From contig NZ_AXAS01000001.1 of the NCBI RefSeq assembly GCF_000472925.1, positions 248,001-312,000 on the forward strand: a DNA stretch of 64,000 bases, read 5' to 3'. Below are positions 25,433 to 33,881 of this stretch, piece by piece (position 1 is the stretch's first letter; each line of letters starts with the position of its first letter). The notes under the pieces were generated by a model, which saw only the letters and a list, made by a program, of their open reading frames with translations, had not been told where the DNA came from and made no database searches. The DNA is from Bradyrhizobium sp. Ec3.3. Its GTDB lineage: Bacteria > Pseudomonadota > Alphaproteobacteria > Rhizobiales > Xanthobacteraceae. The translations under genes were made by a program, and so were the position numbers.

Positions 25433-26041
25433 TTAACTTCCCTTGTTCACGACCCGCGTCGTGCGCGGGATCGCAACCACGGCGTCATCGGCGACCAGCA
25501 CAACGTCGATGCCGCGCGGAAACAGCGCGTCGTTGATGCGCAGGCGCTCGAACAGATCGGCGGGCCGGATCGCCACCTGAAGTGTTGCCACGCCGTCGAT
25601 ACCGGGGCCGCGCAGTTCGTAGGGACGACCGGCGCTGAGGCTCTCCACCTGAAGGATCAAGGTCGTCGAGCGGTCCGGATACTCGTTGCTGCCGAGCGCA
25701 AAGCGATCGAGCGACGGAAGCGCGGCACCATCCGCGATGAGCGCAAAGCTCGCGATCGAGGAATCCTGGACTATTGGCGCACCGGTGTGGAACTTCAGCC
25801 ATTTCAGCACGTCGGAGCTTTCAGACATCCGCGCATCGAGCCAGAGCGGCGTGTCGTGATCGAACAGCGTGAGCGCGATCGCCGCCGTGCCGCGCATCAT
25901 CGGTCCGGGCGCCCCCGCGATCGGCACGATGCGCTGCACCGAGCCCGGCCGCGCCATCGCGTCCATCACCGAGCGAAAGGTCGATTGCGCCGACAACACC
26001 TTGTCGGCGAAGCCCGGCGGCAGTTCCGCAATCGTGGTCAT
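25433..26041 (-). CDS. phnH: C-P lyase core subunit PhnH
   Basis: 202 residues starting MTTIAELPPGFADKVLSAQS; the frame is open further upstream but this ATG gives the standard length and sits 4 bp after phnG. Conserved features: TFRSVMDAMARPG, LTLFDHDTPLW and YPDRSTTLILQVESL. PhnH dimers form part of the PhnG2H2I2J2 core complex. No active site of its own is assigned. Confidence 0.94.
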   Translation of the reverse strand: MTTIAELPPGFADKVLSAQSTFRSVMDAMARPGSVQRIVPIAGAPGPMMRGTAAIALTLFDHDTPLWLDARMSESSDVLKWLKFHTGAPIVQDSSIASFALIADGAALPSLDRFALGSNEYPDRSTTLILQVESLSAGRPYELRGPGIDGVATLQVAIRPADLFERLRINDALFPRGIDVVLVADDAVVAIPRTTRVVNKGS

Positions 26042-26045
26042 GGCC

Positions 26046-26510
26046 TCACCCCTCACCGCGCACCATGGTGTAGAAATCAACCTTCGTTGCGGCCGTCTGC
26101 GCGGCGCGCTGCGCCTGCCGCGCAAGCAGCTCCGCGCGCAGCGGCGCGACGACCTCCCGCTCGACGCCGCCCGCAAACTCTTCCGACTGCACCAGCGCGT
26201 CACAGAGCGCGATCAGCCTGGCCTTCTCACCGTCGCGGCCGAGCGTATAGCCGAAACCGACCTCGCCGGTCGCAAGCCGCACCGCGGCGCGCGACACGGT
26301 AGCCTCGCCCAGATTGAACGGTGCGCCATCGCCGCCGACGCGGCCGCGCAGCATCACGAGGCCGTTCTCGGGCTCGCGCAGGTCATCATGTCGCGGCAGC
26401 GAGAGGCCGCGGAGGCGGCCTGCGATGTCGCTCGCTTCCGCATGCACCAGCACGGCCATCGCCGCCTTGCGCCGGGTCTTGAGGCTGTCTTGCGGGGTCA
26501 CGTCGGTCAC
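26046..26510 (-). CDS. phnG: C-P lyase core subunit PhnG
   Basis: 154 residues from GTG at 26510. A TTG at 26531 lies inside the PhnF operator and the longer frame runs into phnF, so both are rejected. Family marks: RKAAMAVLVHAEASDIAGRL, ENGLVMLRGRVGGDGAPFNL, EATVSRAAVRL, GFGYTLGRD and the end ATKVDFYTMVRGEG. PhnG is part of the C-P lyase core and helps PhnI. It is the first gene of phnGHIJKLMN, downstream of the PhnF operator. Confidence 0.93.
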   Translation of the reverse strand: MTDVTPQDSLKTRRKAAMAVLVHAEASDIAGRLRGLSLPRHDDLREPENGLVMLRGRVGGDGAPFNLGEATVSRAAVRLATGEVGFGYTLGRDGEKARLIALCDALVQSEEFAGGVEREVVAPLRAELLARQAQRAAQTAATKVDFYTMVRGEG

Positions 26511-26526
26511 CAGGCTTGCCGAATCC

Positions 26527-26552
26527 AAGTTGTCTATGATAATAGACAACTT
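26527..26552. promoter_or_regulatory. PhnF operator in the phnG-phnF intergenic region
   Basis: A perfect inverted repeat with 11-bp arms (AAGTTGTCTAT and ATAGACAACTT) around 4 nt (GATA). It is 17 bp upstream of the phnG start and 66 bp upstream of phnF. GntR/HutC regulators bind such repeats; TCTAT-like half sites are reported for PhnF proteins. Control of both genes is likely. Confidence 0.8.
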
Positions 26553-26617
26553 GATAATGAGGCGCCATGACTGTTTCATGACGATCCTGTGATTTTGGAG
26601 ATGGGCTTCCGGTCGAC

Positions 26618-27349
26618 ATGAGCCTTCAGGACACCGCCTCTTCCGGCGTCGCGCTGTGGCGCCTGGTCGCCGACGGCATCGAGCGCGGCATCGCCGACGG
26701 CCGCTTTGGCGCCGGCGAGAAGCTGCCGGGCGAGATGGAGATCGCCGAGACCTATCGTGTGAACCGTCATACGGTTCGGCGCGCGCTGGCGGCGCTTGCC
26801 GAGCGCGGCCTGGTGCGCGCCGAGCGCGGCAGCGGCACCTATGTCGAGGCGCAGAAGCTCGCCTATCCCCTGCGCTCGCGCACGCGCTTCTCGGAGATCG
26901 TCGGTGCCGGCGGCCGCGAGCCGCGCGGGCAGTTGATCGAGGCGACGGAGGATGTTGCGAGCCGGGAGCTCGCACGGGAACTCGGCGTGAAGACCGGCGC
27001 GCCGCTGGTCCGGATCGAATCCGTGCGCTTTGCCGACCGCACGCCGATCTGCGTCTCGACGTCCTGGCTGTCAGCCGAACTCTTTCCCGACGCGGGTGCG
27101 GTGTTCGCCGCCACGCGCTCGATGACAAAGCTGCTCGCGCATTACGGCGTGCGCGACTATCGCCGGGGCTCGACGCGGATCACCGCCGGTATTGTCGATG
27201 CAACCGACGCCGCGCGGCTCGATCTCGCGCTGGGGCGTCCGATCCTGGTGGTCGATTCGACGGACCTCGATCCCGACGGCAAGCCGCTGGTCACGAAGCG
27301 CTCGCGCTTTGCGGCGGAGCGGGTGGAGTTTCTGGTGGAGAATGGGTGA
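26618..27349 (+). CDS. phnF: Phosphonate metabolism transcriptional regulator PhnF (GntR/HutC)
   Basis: 243 residues: winged helix at about 8-75 (GEKLPGEMEIAETYRVNRHT, RRALAALAERGLVRAERGSG, YV), then a UTRA ligand-binding domain (ICVSTSWLSAELFP, RRGSTRITAGIVDATDAARL). PhnF proteins repress phn genes until a phosphonate or phosphate-related ligand is bound. The gene is divergent from phnG with a strong palindrome between, fitting repression of phnGHIJKLMN. Converges on phnE2 across a palindromic repeat. Confidence 0.93.
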   Translation: MSLQDTASSGVALWRLVADGIERGIADGRFGAGEKLPGEMEIAETYRVNRHTVRRALAALAERGLVRAERGSGTYVEAQKLAYPLRSRTRFSEIVGAGGREPRGQLIEATEDVASRELARELGVKTGAPLVRIESVRFADRTPICVSTSWLSAELFPDAGAVFAATRSMTKLLAHYGVRDYRRGSTRITAGIVDATDAARLDLALGRPILVVDSTDLDPDGKPLVTKRSRFAAERVEFLVENG

Positions 27350-27375
27350 ACGCGTTGCCCCGCAGTAGGTGCACC

Positions 27376-27519
27376 TCTCCCCTTGTGGGAGAGGTCGGAT
27401 CGCATCGGCAGATGCGGTCCGGGTGAGGGGTCTCTCTCCGCGAGTGCCGCTGGCTATCGAGTTTGCGGAAAGAGACCCCTCATCCGGCGCTTCGCGCCAC
27501 CTTCTCCCACAAGGGGAGA
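27376..27519. repeat. Palindromic intergenic repeat, perfect 17-bp ends
   Basis: TCTCCCCTTGTGGGAGA at 27376-27392 is exactly inverted at 27503-27519; an inner GGTCTCT/AGAGACC pair is also inverted. It occupies the gap between convergent phnF and phnE2 and could act as a bidirectional transcript end. Confidence 0.75.
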
Positions 27520-27536
27520 AGGGAAGAGTTCGCGCT

Positions 27537-28385
27537 CTACGCCACAGCCCGCCTGCCGATAATGGCGAAGCGCAGCTTTCCGGAGATGAAGTCGATCGCG
27601 GCGACCGCGACCAGGATCATCAGAACGAGGAACGACACCTTCTGCCATTCCAGCACGCGGATCTGCTCGGCGAGCTGAAGGCCGATGCCGCCGGCGCCGA
27701 CGATGCCGATGATGCTGGCCGAACGCGTGTTCGATTCGATGAAGTACAGCACCTGGCCGGCGATGACCGGCAGCACCTGCGGCATCAGGCCGAAGCGGAT
27801 CTCATGAAAGGCATTGCCGCCCGACGCCCTGATGCCCTCGACCTGCTTCTTGTCGGCCGCCTCGATCGCCTCCGAAAACAGTTTTCCCAGCGCGCCGAAG
27901 TCCGAGACCATGATCGCGAGCACGCCGGCGAACGGGCCAAGCCCGACGACATTGATCCAGACCAGCGCCCAGATCAGCGTATCGACGCCGCGGATCGAAT
28001 CGAGGAAGCGACGCACCGGAAAGCGAATGATGTTCGGCGGCACGATGTTGCGCGCCGCGAGCAGCGAGACAGGCAGCGCCAGCGTCGCCGCGAGCGTGGT
28101 GCCGAGCAGCGCGATCGACAGCGTCTCGCCGAGCGCCTTCAGATACAGCGGCAGGGACGTTCCGGGATCGGGCGGGATCATCATCATGGTGATCCAGCCG
28201 AGCTGCTTGAGGCCCGCGATGAACTTTGCCGGCTCGAAGCCGAGATCGTGCAGGCCGAAAATGAAGACGGCGAGCGCGGCTGCGATCATGGCCGGTGTCG
28301 CAAGGCGCGCCGCAGCCGGCCGTTCAAAGGCATCGGGATATTTCGCCCGCAGCGCCGCCGTGTCCGGTTTCTCAAGCTCCTTCAT
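27537..28385 (-). CDS. phnE: Phosphonate ABC transporter permease, second copy (PhnE2)
   Basis: 282 residues from MKELEKPDTAALRAKYPDAF; ATG at 28385 overlaps the previous stop as ATGA. Binding-protein-dependent permease with about six transmembrane segments and the cytoplasmic EAA loop EAIEAADKKQVEGIRASGGN. The end reads IGIVGAGGIGLQLAEQIRVL, the PhnE hallmark. Works with PhnC/PhnD and PhnE1, presumably as a heterodimeric channel. Confidence 0.93.
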   Translation of the reverse strand: MKELEKPDTAALRAKYPDAFERPAAARLATPAMIAAALAVFIFGLHDLGFEPAKFIAGLKQLGWITMMMIPPDPGTSLPLYLKALGETLSIALLGTTLAATLALPVSLLAARNIVPPNIIRFPVRRFLDSIRGVDTLIWALVWINVVGLGPFAGVLAIMVSDFGALGKLFSEAIEAADKKQVEGIRASGGNAFHEIRFGLMPQVLPVIAGQVLYFIESNTRSASIIGIVGAGGIGLQLAEQIRVLEWQKVSFLVLMILVAVAAIDFISGKLRFAIIGRRAVA

Positions 28386-29266
28386 GACCGCGCATCCTTG
28401 CCGAACAGCCGCGCGCGCAGCCAACCGGTGGTGATATCGATGACGAAGATCGTGAGCACGATCATCAGCAGGATCGCGCTGACGTCGGAGTAATAGAACT
28501 TGCGGATCGCGACCACGAGCTCCTGGCCGATGCCACCGGCGCCGACGAAACCCATTACCGAGGATTCGCGAACATTGATCTCGAAGCGCAGCAGCGCGTA
28601 GCTGACATAGCCGGCCGAGACCTGCGGCAGCACGGCAAAGCGCATGCAGGACAGCCAGCTCGCGCCGGTCGAGCGCACGCCTTCGACCGGCTTCATGTCG
28701 GCATTCTCCACGATCTCGGCGAACAGCTTGCCGAGCGCGCCGGTCGAGTGAATGGCGATCGCCAGCACGCCGGCCATCGGTCCGAGCCCGAAGGCCATGA
28801 CGAAGATCAGGGCGAACACGATGCCCGGCACGGTGCGGGCGAATTCGAGCAGCCGGCGCACGGTGAAGCGCAACCAGGGCGCCGGCGAAGTGTTTTCAGC
28901 GGCGAAAAAATTCAGGCAGAAGGCGCAGACCGCGCCGATCAGCGTGCCGACATAGCTGATCAGCAGCGTCTCACCGAGCAGCTTGCCCCATTTGTACCAG
29001 CCCCACAACCACTCGCCGGGATCGGTCCAGACGCGCTGGCCGCTGTCGAGGGTGAGGATGCGGTCGAAATAGCTGACGAAGTTGCCGAAATAAGCGAACA
29101 GCGTCCGCAAGTTCACCTCAGCCCCGATCGCGGCAAGGATCAGTGCGGCGATGAACACCACGGCGCCGGCGAACAGCCGCAGGCGCTTGCGCGCCACGGC
29201 CTGGCGGTAGGCCGCGTTCAGCGCCGCCAGTTGCTGCTCGGGAAGGATCGAAACCGCGATGGTCAT
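28382..29266 (-). CDS. phnE: Phosphonate ABC transporter permease, first copy (PhnE1)
   Basis: 294 residues from MTIAVSILPEQQLAALNAAY; a TTG five codons upstream is less likely. Permease with a long periplasmic insert after the first membrane span (YFDRILTLDSGQRVWTDPGE), the EAA loop EIVENADMKPVEGVRSTGAS, and VMGFVGAGGIGQELVVAIRK near the end. Tandem PhnE genes are usual in rhizobial phnCDEE operons. A terminator-like hairpin lies between it and phnD. Confidence 0.93.
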   Translation of the reverse strand: MTIAVSILPEQQLAALNAAYRQAVARKRLRLFAGAVVFIAALILAAIGAEVNLRTLFAYFGNFVSYFDRILTLDSGQRVWTDPGEWLWGWYKWGKLLGETLLISYVGTLIGAVCAFCLNFFAAENTSPAPWLRFTVRRLLEFARTVPGIVFALIFVMAFGLGPMAGVLAIAIHSTGALGKLFAEIVENADMKPVEGVRSTGASWLSCMRFAVLPQVSAGYVSYALLRFEINVRESSVMGFVGAGGIGQELVVAIRKFYYSDVSAILLMIVLTIFVIDITTGWLRARLFGKDARS

Positions 29267-29300
29267 GGGGTCAGCGGACAAGGCTCGATATAGAAAAGAG

Positions 29301-29320
29301 CCGGGTCGATTGACCCGGCC
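29301..29320 (-). terminator. Terminator-like hairpin between phnD and phnE1
   Basis: GCCGGGTC-4 nt-GACCCGGC, a perfect 8-bp stem; on the minus strand it is followed by CTCTTTTCTATAT. It lies 23 bp past the phnD stop. It could end part of the transcripts or protect phnD mRNA, giving more binding protein than permease. Confidence 0.6.
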
Positions 29321-29342
29321 CCAGGTGCGTCGTCCCGTTTGA

Positions 29343-30272
29343 TCAGGACGCCTTCTTACGCAAATTGTCGACGAATTTGATCAGCTCGATCGTCTTGTTG
29401 TAGTCGTCGGTGGCGATCGGCGCCCAGGGCTTGTTCTTGCCGTCGGAGAGCTTCTTGAACGCTTCGGGATCCTTGTCCGCCGCCTCCAGGAAGGCCTTTT
29501 TGATCGCGGCTTTCATGTCCTCGGGCAGATCGCTGAGATAGGCGTAGGGCGAGTTGATGATGAGGTCGGACTTCACGACGATGCGGAAGTCCTCCTTCTT
29601 CATCACCGTGCCGTCGGCCGACTTCACCATGCCCTTGTTGAGCATGCGGGTCAGGTTGGAATCGTCATCGGCGTTCCACCAGTTGGCGGCGACGTCGACG
29701 GTTCCTTGCGCGAGCGCGAGAACGGCGTTCTCGTGGCTGCCGGTGAAGACCACCTTGGAGAAATAGGCGTCGGGATCGATGCTCATCTGGTTCAGCTTGA
29801 AGCGGGGCATATTGTTGCCAGAAGTGGAATTCGGATCAACAAGCCCGAGATTCTTGCCCTTGAGGTCCTCGATCTTCTGGTACGGCGACTTCGCCAGCAC
29901 GTAGAACACGGAGTAATAGCCCTGCGAGCCGTCGGAGTTGACGTCGATGACGAAGGCATCGGTCTTCACGCCGGTGAGGCGGGCGCGCGCGAAGGACGCC
30001 GGACCGTAATAGCCGATATGGATATTGCCGGCGCGCTGGCCCTCGATGAGGGCAGCGTAATCATTGGCAACACGCAGCGTGACCTTGATGCCCAGTTCCT
30101 TGGACAGATAGCTGATGAAGGGGGCGTAGCGCTCGGTAACGCCCGAGCCGTTCTCGGCCGGAATCGCCGCGAAGGTGATCTCCGGATATTTGGTTTTCCA
30201 GTCCTCGGCGGACGCGGATGCGGTGAAGGCCAGTGCAGCGGCGCCGGCAAGGACGATGCGACGAGTGATCAT
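29343..30272 (-). CDS. phnD: Phosphonate ABC transporter substrate-binding protein
   Basis: 309 residues from MITRRIVLAGAAALAFTASA, a signal peptide ending ASASA; the ATG is preceded by GAGGG. The body is PhnD-like: FAAIPAENGSGVTERYAPFI, HIGYYGPASFARA, GLVDPNSTSGNNMPRFKL and FTGSHENAVLALAQGTVDVA. The STSG segment matches residues that hold the phosphonate group in PhnD. Secreted to the periplasm, feeding PhnC/E1/E2. Confidence 0.95.
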   Translation of the reverse strand: MITRRIVLAGAAALAFTASASAEDWKTKYPEITFAAIPAENGSGVTERYAPFISYLSKELGIKVTLRVANDYAALIEGQRAGNIHIGYYGPASFARARLTGVKTDAFVIDVNSDGSQGYYSVFYVLAKSPYQKIEDLKGKNLGLVDPNSTSGNNMPRFKLNQMSIDPDAYFSKVVFTGSHENAVLALAQGTVDVAANWWNADDDSNLTRMLNKGMVKSADGTVMKKEDFRIVVKSDLIINSPYAYLSDLPEDMKAAIKKAFLEAADKDPEAFKKLSDGKNKPWAPIATDDYNKTIELIKFVDNLRKKAS

Positions 30273-30323
30273 GATACCCTCTTGATCGGTTGGACGCGGT
30301 GAACGCAAAACTTGGGTCGCGGC

Positions 30324-31133
30324 TCAGGCGGCGGCAGCGGTGCCGAGCGCCGGAACGGCTTCAGGCACGGGCAGCGGCACGCCGCCCATGACTTCACTGG
30401 CTTCGAGATCGTAGAGCTCGCGCGCGACGTGCTCGGTGAGCGCCGACGGCGCGCCGTCGAACACCACGCGGCCCGCCGCCATGCCAATCAGGCGATCGCA
30501 ATAGCTGCGCGCCAGATCGAGCGAATGCAGGTTGCAGATCACGGTGATGCCAAAATGCTTGTTGATGCGTAAGAGCGCATCCATCACGATCTTCGTGTTG
30601 CGCGGGTCGAGCGAGGCGATCGGCTCGTCGGCGAGGATCAGATCAGGCTGCTGCACCAGCGCGCGGGCGATCGCAACGCGCTGCTGCTGTCCGCCGGAGA
30701 GCTGGTCGGTACGCTGTGCCGCGAGCGAGGCCATGTCGAACTGCTCCAGCGCCGACATCGCCAGCGCCTTGTCCTCTTCGAGCCAGGCCTGCGTGAGCGA
30801 GCGCCAGGCTGGCATCGCGGCAAGGCGCCCCATCAGCACATTGGTGAGCACATCGAGCCGACCGACGAGATTGAATTGCTGGAAGATCATCGCGGCACGG
30901 GCGCGCCATTGCCGCAGCTCCTTGCCGCGCAGCGCGGTGACGTCGACGCCGTCGAACAGGATGCGCCCCTCTGTCGGCGTCGCCAGGCGATTGATGGTCC
31001 GCAGCAGGGTCGACTTGCCGGCGCCGGAACGGCCGATCACGCCGACGAAGCCGCCGGGGGCGATTTCAAACGAAGCACCGTCCACCGCGGCTTTTGCGCC
31101 GAAGCGGCACGTCAGACCTTCAACCACCAGCAT
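30324..31133 (-). CDS. phnC: Phosphonate ABC transporter ATP-binding protein
   Basis: 269 residues with Walker [11 protein letters not shown]-loop [20 protein letters not shown] (the PhnC-specific form), signature LSGGQQQR, Walker [13 protein letters not shown] and switch His in CNLHSLDLA. First gene of phnCDEE, starting 45 bp downstream of a Pho-box-like site. It energises phosphonate import. Confidence 0.95.
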   Translation of the reverse strand: MLVVEGLTCRFGAKAAVDGASFEIAPGGFVGVIGRSGAGKSTLLRTINRLATPTEGRILFDGVDVTALRGKELRQWRARAAMIFQQFNLVGRLDVLTNVLMGRLAAMPAWRSLTQAWLEEDKALAMSALEQFDMASLAAQRTDQLSGGQQQRVAIARALVQQPDLILADEPIASLDPRNTKIVMDALLRINKHFGITVICNLHSLDLARSYCDRLIGMAAGRVVFDGAPSALTEHVARELYDLEASEVMGGVPLPVPEAVPALGTAAAA

Positions 31134-31177
31134 GCAGGGGCTCCCAACTAGCTGGGCCCAACCGCTAACGCCGCCGC

Positions 31178-31195
31178 TTTACATTTGTGTGACAG
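31178..31195 (-). promoter_or_regulatory. Pho-box-like site for phnC
   Basis: On the minus strand CTGTCAC-N4-ATGTAAA, a fit to the PhoB repeat CTGTCAT-N4-CTGTCAT (6 of 7 and 4 of 7 matches), 45 bp before the phnC start. Position and orientation suit activation of phnCDEE under phosphate starvation. Confidence 0.55.
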
Positions 31196-31232
31196 GGGCA
31201 CTGCGGTGCGGCGATGCTACGCACGTCGTCCC

Positions 31233-31261
31233 CTGTCATCTCCTCGTCATGACATCGTCAT
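31233..31261 (+). promoter_or_regulatory. Pho box: three 11-bp direct repeats
   Basis: CTGTCAT at 31233, TCGTCAT at 31244 and TCGTCAT at 31255 recur with the 11-bp period of PhoB sites (CTGTCAT-N4). They point toward the plus-strand acyltransferase/phnM2/2H operon, whose start is 46 bp downstream of the last repeat. Confidence 0.75.
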
Positions 31262-31307
31262 CAAGGCGCTCGAAGACGAACTCCCCTCCCCTGTTGACGG
31301 ACGCACC

Positions 31308-31976
31308 ATGGTCGCCAAAGCGCTTTCGGTCCAACCGACCATCGATCCCACTGCCAAGCTGCACGAGACCAAGCTCGGCGCCTATTGCGAGGTCGGCGCG
31401 CGCACGATCCTGCACGAGGTGAGGATGGGGGACTATTCCTACGTCGTGAACGATGCCCAGATCACTTACACGACGATCGGAAAATTCTGCTCGATCGCAG
31501 CGATGACGCGCATCAATCCCGGCAACCACCCGATGCGCCGCGCCAGCCAGGCGCATTTTACCTATCGTGCCAGTGCCTATTTTCCGGGCGAGAGCGACGA
31601 GGCCGAGTTCTTCGACTGGCGGCGCCAGCATCATGTCCATATCGGCCATGACGTCTGGATCGGCCATGGCGCGATCGTGCTGCCGGGCCGCAATATCGGC
31701 ACCGGTGCCGTGGTGGCGGCAGGCGCCATCGTCACCAAGGACGTTCCCGCCTACACCATCGTCGCCGGCAATCCGGCCCGCCCGGTCCGGCGGCGGTTCT
31801 CCGACGAGATCGCCGGCCGGCTGGCAAGGCTCGCCTGGTGGGACTGGGATCACGAAAGCTTGCGCGAGGCCTTGCCTGATTTCCGCAGGCTCGGGATTGA
31901 AGATTTCCTCGCAAAGTACGAAGCACGGCTCGTTGCCAACCATTCTTCCCTCAGCAAGCGAAGCATCCTCGCGTGA
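31308..31976 (+). CDS. Phosphonate-operon acyltransferase (left-handed beta-helix family)
   Basis: 222 residues from ATG at 31308; the frame is open earlier but that runs through the Pho boxes. Hexapeptide-repeat left-handed beta-helix: [40 protein letters not shown] and [20 protein letters not shown], with the xenobiotic/chloramphenicol acetyltransferase-like active His in NPGNHP. Members of this subfamily are regularly encoded in phosphonate operons. An aminophosphonate N-acetyltransferase role, like PhnO, is a reasonable inference; no phnO is present. Stop overlaps the phnM2 start. Confidence 0.85.
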   Translation: MVAKALSVQPTIDPTAKLHETKLGAYCEVGARTILHEVRMGDYSYVVNDAQITYTTIGKFCSIAAMTRINPGNHPMRRASQAHFTYRASAYFPGESDEAEFFDWRRQHHVHIGHDVWIGHGAIVLPGRNIGTGAVVAAGAIVTKDVPAYTIVAGNPARPVRRRFSDEIAGRLARLAWWDWDHESLREALPDFRRLGIEDFLAKYEARLVANHSSLSKRSILA

Positions 31977-33160
31977 CCGAAATTTTTCTTGAGGGCGGCC
32001 GGGCCCTGATCGGCTCGGAGATCGTCGAAACGTCACTTGTTGTTTCCGGGCAGGATATCGCGGAGATCGGACGCGGACGCGCGCGGCTCGCAATCGACGC
32101 CCGCAACCTGCTGGTCCTGCCGGGCATCGTCGACCTGCATGGCGACGCCTTCGAGCGGCAGATGATGCCGCGCCCGGGCGTCGACTTCCCGATCGACGTG
32201 GCGCTCGCCGACAGCGACCGGCAGGCCGTCAGCAACGGCATCACCACCGTCTTCCATGGCACGACCTGGTCGTGGGAGCCGGGCTTGCGCTCTGGCGACA
32301 ATGCACGGCGCACGCTCGAGGCGATCGAGCGCTTGCGGCCGCAATTTGCCGCCGACATCCGCTTCCATCTGCGGCACGAGACCTACAATCTCGACGCGGA
32401 GGACGAGATCGGCCAATGGCTCGCCGAAGGACGGATCGATCTGTTCGCCTTCAACGATCACATGGCTTCGACCATCCGCGATCTGGCGAAGCCAAACAAG
32501 CGTGGCCGCCTGGTCGACCGGACCGGACTGTCCGACGCGGCCCTTGAAGAGCTGGTCGGCCGCGTCGCCGCTCGCGCGGCGGACGTTCCGGCGTCGACTG
32601 CGCGGCTCGCCGCCGCGGCGCGCGTGGCCGAGGTGCGGATGCTCTCGCATGACGACGCGACACCGGCGATGCGCAAGGCGTATCGTGATATGGGTGTCAC
32701 GATCGCCGAATTTCCGGTCAACGAGGAGACGGCGCGCGAGGCCGCGGCGGCCGGTGACGCCATCATCTATGGCGCGCCGAACGTGGTGCGCGGCGGCAGC
32801 CACACCGGCTGGACCAGGGCGTCCGACATGATCGCCAAAGGGCTCTGCTCGGTGCTGGCGTCCGACTATTATTATCCGGCGCAATTGCTCGCCACCTTCC
32901 GGCTCGTGGCTGATGGCGTGCTTCCGCTGGCGCAGGCCTGGAAGCTGATTTCGGAAGCACCGGCAGAGGCCGCAGGCCTGTCCGATCGCGGTATGATCAA
33001 GGAGGGACGGCGCGCCGACATCCTGCTGGTCGACGACACCGTGCCGCTGCGGCCGCGAGTGGTCGCGGTGATCGCCGCAGGCAAGCTCGTCCAACTCACC
33101 GATGGCACGCGCCTGCTGGGCTCAGCCGCGGCGCCGCGTGAGGCTATCGCCGCCGTCTAA
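31973..33160 (+). CDS. Second, divergent PhnM-type amidohydrolase
   Basis: 395 residues from GTG at 31973, overlapping the upstream stop as GTGA. Overall PhnM family ([72 protein letters not shown]). It differs from the canonical copy at key places: HGDAF replaces HTDHL, and [12 protein letters not shown] replaces SLMDHTPGQRQF. The metal ligands may therefore be altered, and its substrate may differ, or it may process related ribose-phosphonate species. Translationally coupled to the acyltransferase gene under a Pho box. Confidence 0.88.
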   Translation: MTEIFLEGGRALIGSEIVETSLVVSGQDIAEIGRGRARLAIDARNLLVLPGIVDLHGDAFERQMMPRPGVDFPIDVALADSDRQAVSNGITTVFHGTTWSWEPGLRSGDNARRTLEAIERLRPQFAADIRFHLRHETYNLDAEDEIGQWLAEGRIDLFAFNDHMASTIRDLAKPNKRGRLVDRTGLSDAALEELVGRVAARAADVPASTARLAAAARVAEVRMLSHDDATPAMRKAYRDMGVTIAEFPVNEETAREAAAAGDAIIYGAPNVVRGGSHTGWTRASDMIAKGLCSVLASDYYYPAQLLATFRLVADGVLPLAQAWKLISEAPAEAAGLSDRGMIKEGRRADILLVDDTVPLRPRVVAVIAAGKLVQLTDGTRLLGSAAAPREAIAAV

Positions 33161-33179
33161 ACCCGCTATATCTGAGGCG

Positions 33180-33878
33180 ATGACAGGTTTCCCCCGCTAC
33201 GCGATCTACTATGCCGCCGATGCCGAGAGCGCGCTGTCGCGCTTCGGCGCCGAGCTGCTCGGCTATGATGCCCACACCGGCCGTGAGCTGCCTTTTCCTG
33301 CCGATGCGCTGCAGCTTGCAGCCGGTTGGCACGACGTCACGGCCGATCCCCGCAAATATGGTTTTCATGGCACGCTGAAGGCGCCGATGGCGCTCGCGGG
33401 CGGAAAGACCGAGGCCGAGCTGGTTGCGGCGTGCGCAGCGTTGGCGGGCAAGCCGCGGCCGATCCCCATGATTCGCCCGGTCGTGGATTCCATCAGCGGC
33501 TTCATCGCGGTGATCCCGGCCGAGCCGGTCCGCGAATTGACGCAGCTCGCCGCCGACTGCGTGCGCGATTTCGATGCGTTTCGTGCACCGCTGACGGCGG
33601 ACGATCGCGCGAGGCGCACCCCGGAAAGACTGCCCGAGCGGCAGCGCGATTATCTCGATCGCTGGGGCTACCCTTACGTGATGGAAGAATTCCGCTTCCA
33701 CATGACGCTCACGGGCCGGCTCGATGCGGAGCGGCGCGGGCCGATCGTCGAGATGCTGCGGAAGCGGTTTGCGGAGCTGCGCCTTGTAACGCTCGCCATC
33801 GACCGCATCGCGCTGTTCCGGCAGGAAAACGCCGCGGCACGCTTTCACATCATCGGCGAGTGGCCGCTGACGAGGTGA
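33180..33878 (+). CDS. DUF1045 / 2H phosphoesterase of phosphonate operon
   Basis: 232 residues with two 2H-phosphoesterase HxT motifs: H63-G-T65 in YGFHGTLKAP and H174-M-T176 in FRFHMTLTG. Such enzymes hydrolyse cyclic phosphodiesters. The DUF1045 group is found in phosphonate operons that lack phnP; E. coli PhnP opens 5-phosphoribosyl 1,2-cyclic phosphate, the product of C-P lyase. No phnP is seen here, so this gene may do that step (inference). It starts 19 bp after phnM2 and ends the Pho-box operon. Confidence 0.9.
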   Translation: MTGFPRYAIYYAADAESALSRFGAELLGYDAHTGRELPFPADALQLAAGWHDVTADPRKYGFHGTLKAPMALAGGKTEAELVAACAALAGKPRPIPMIRPVVDSISGFIAVIPAEPVRELTQLAADCVRDFDAFRAPLTADDRARRTPERLPERQRDYLDRWGYPYVMEEFRFHMTLTGRLDAERRGPIVEMLRKRFAELRLVTLAIDRIALFRQENAAARFHIIGEWPLTR

Positions 33879-33881
33879 GGC

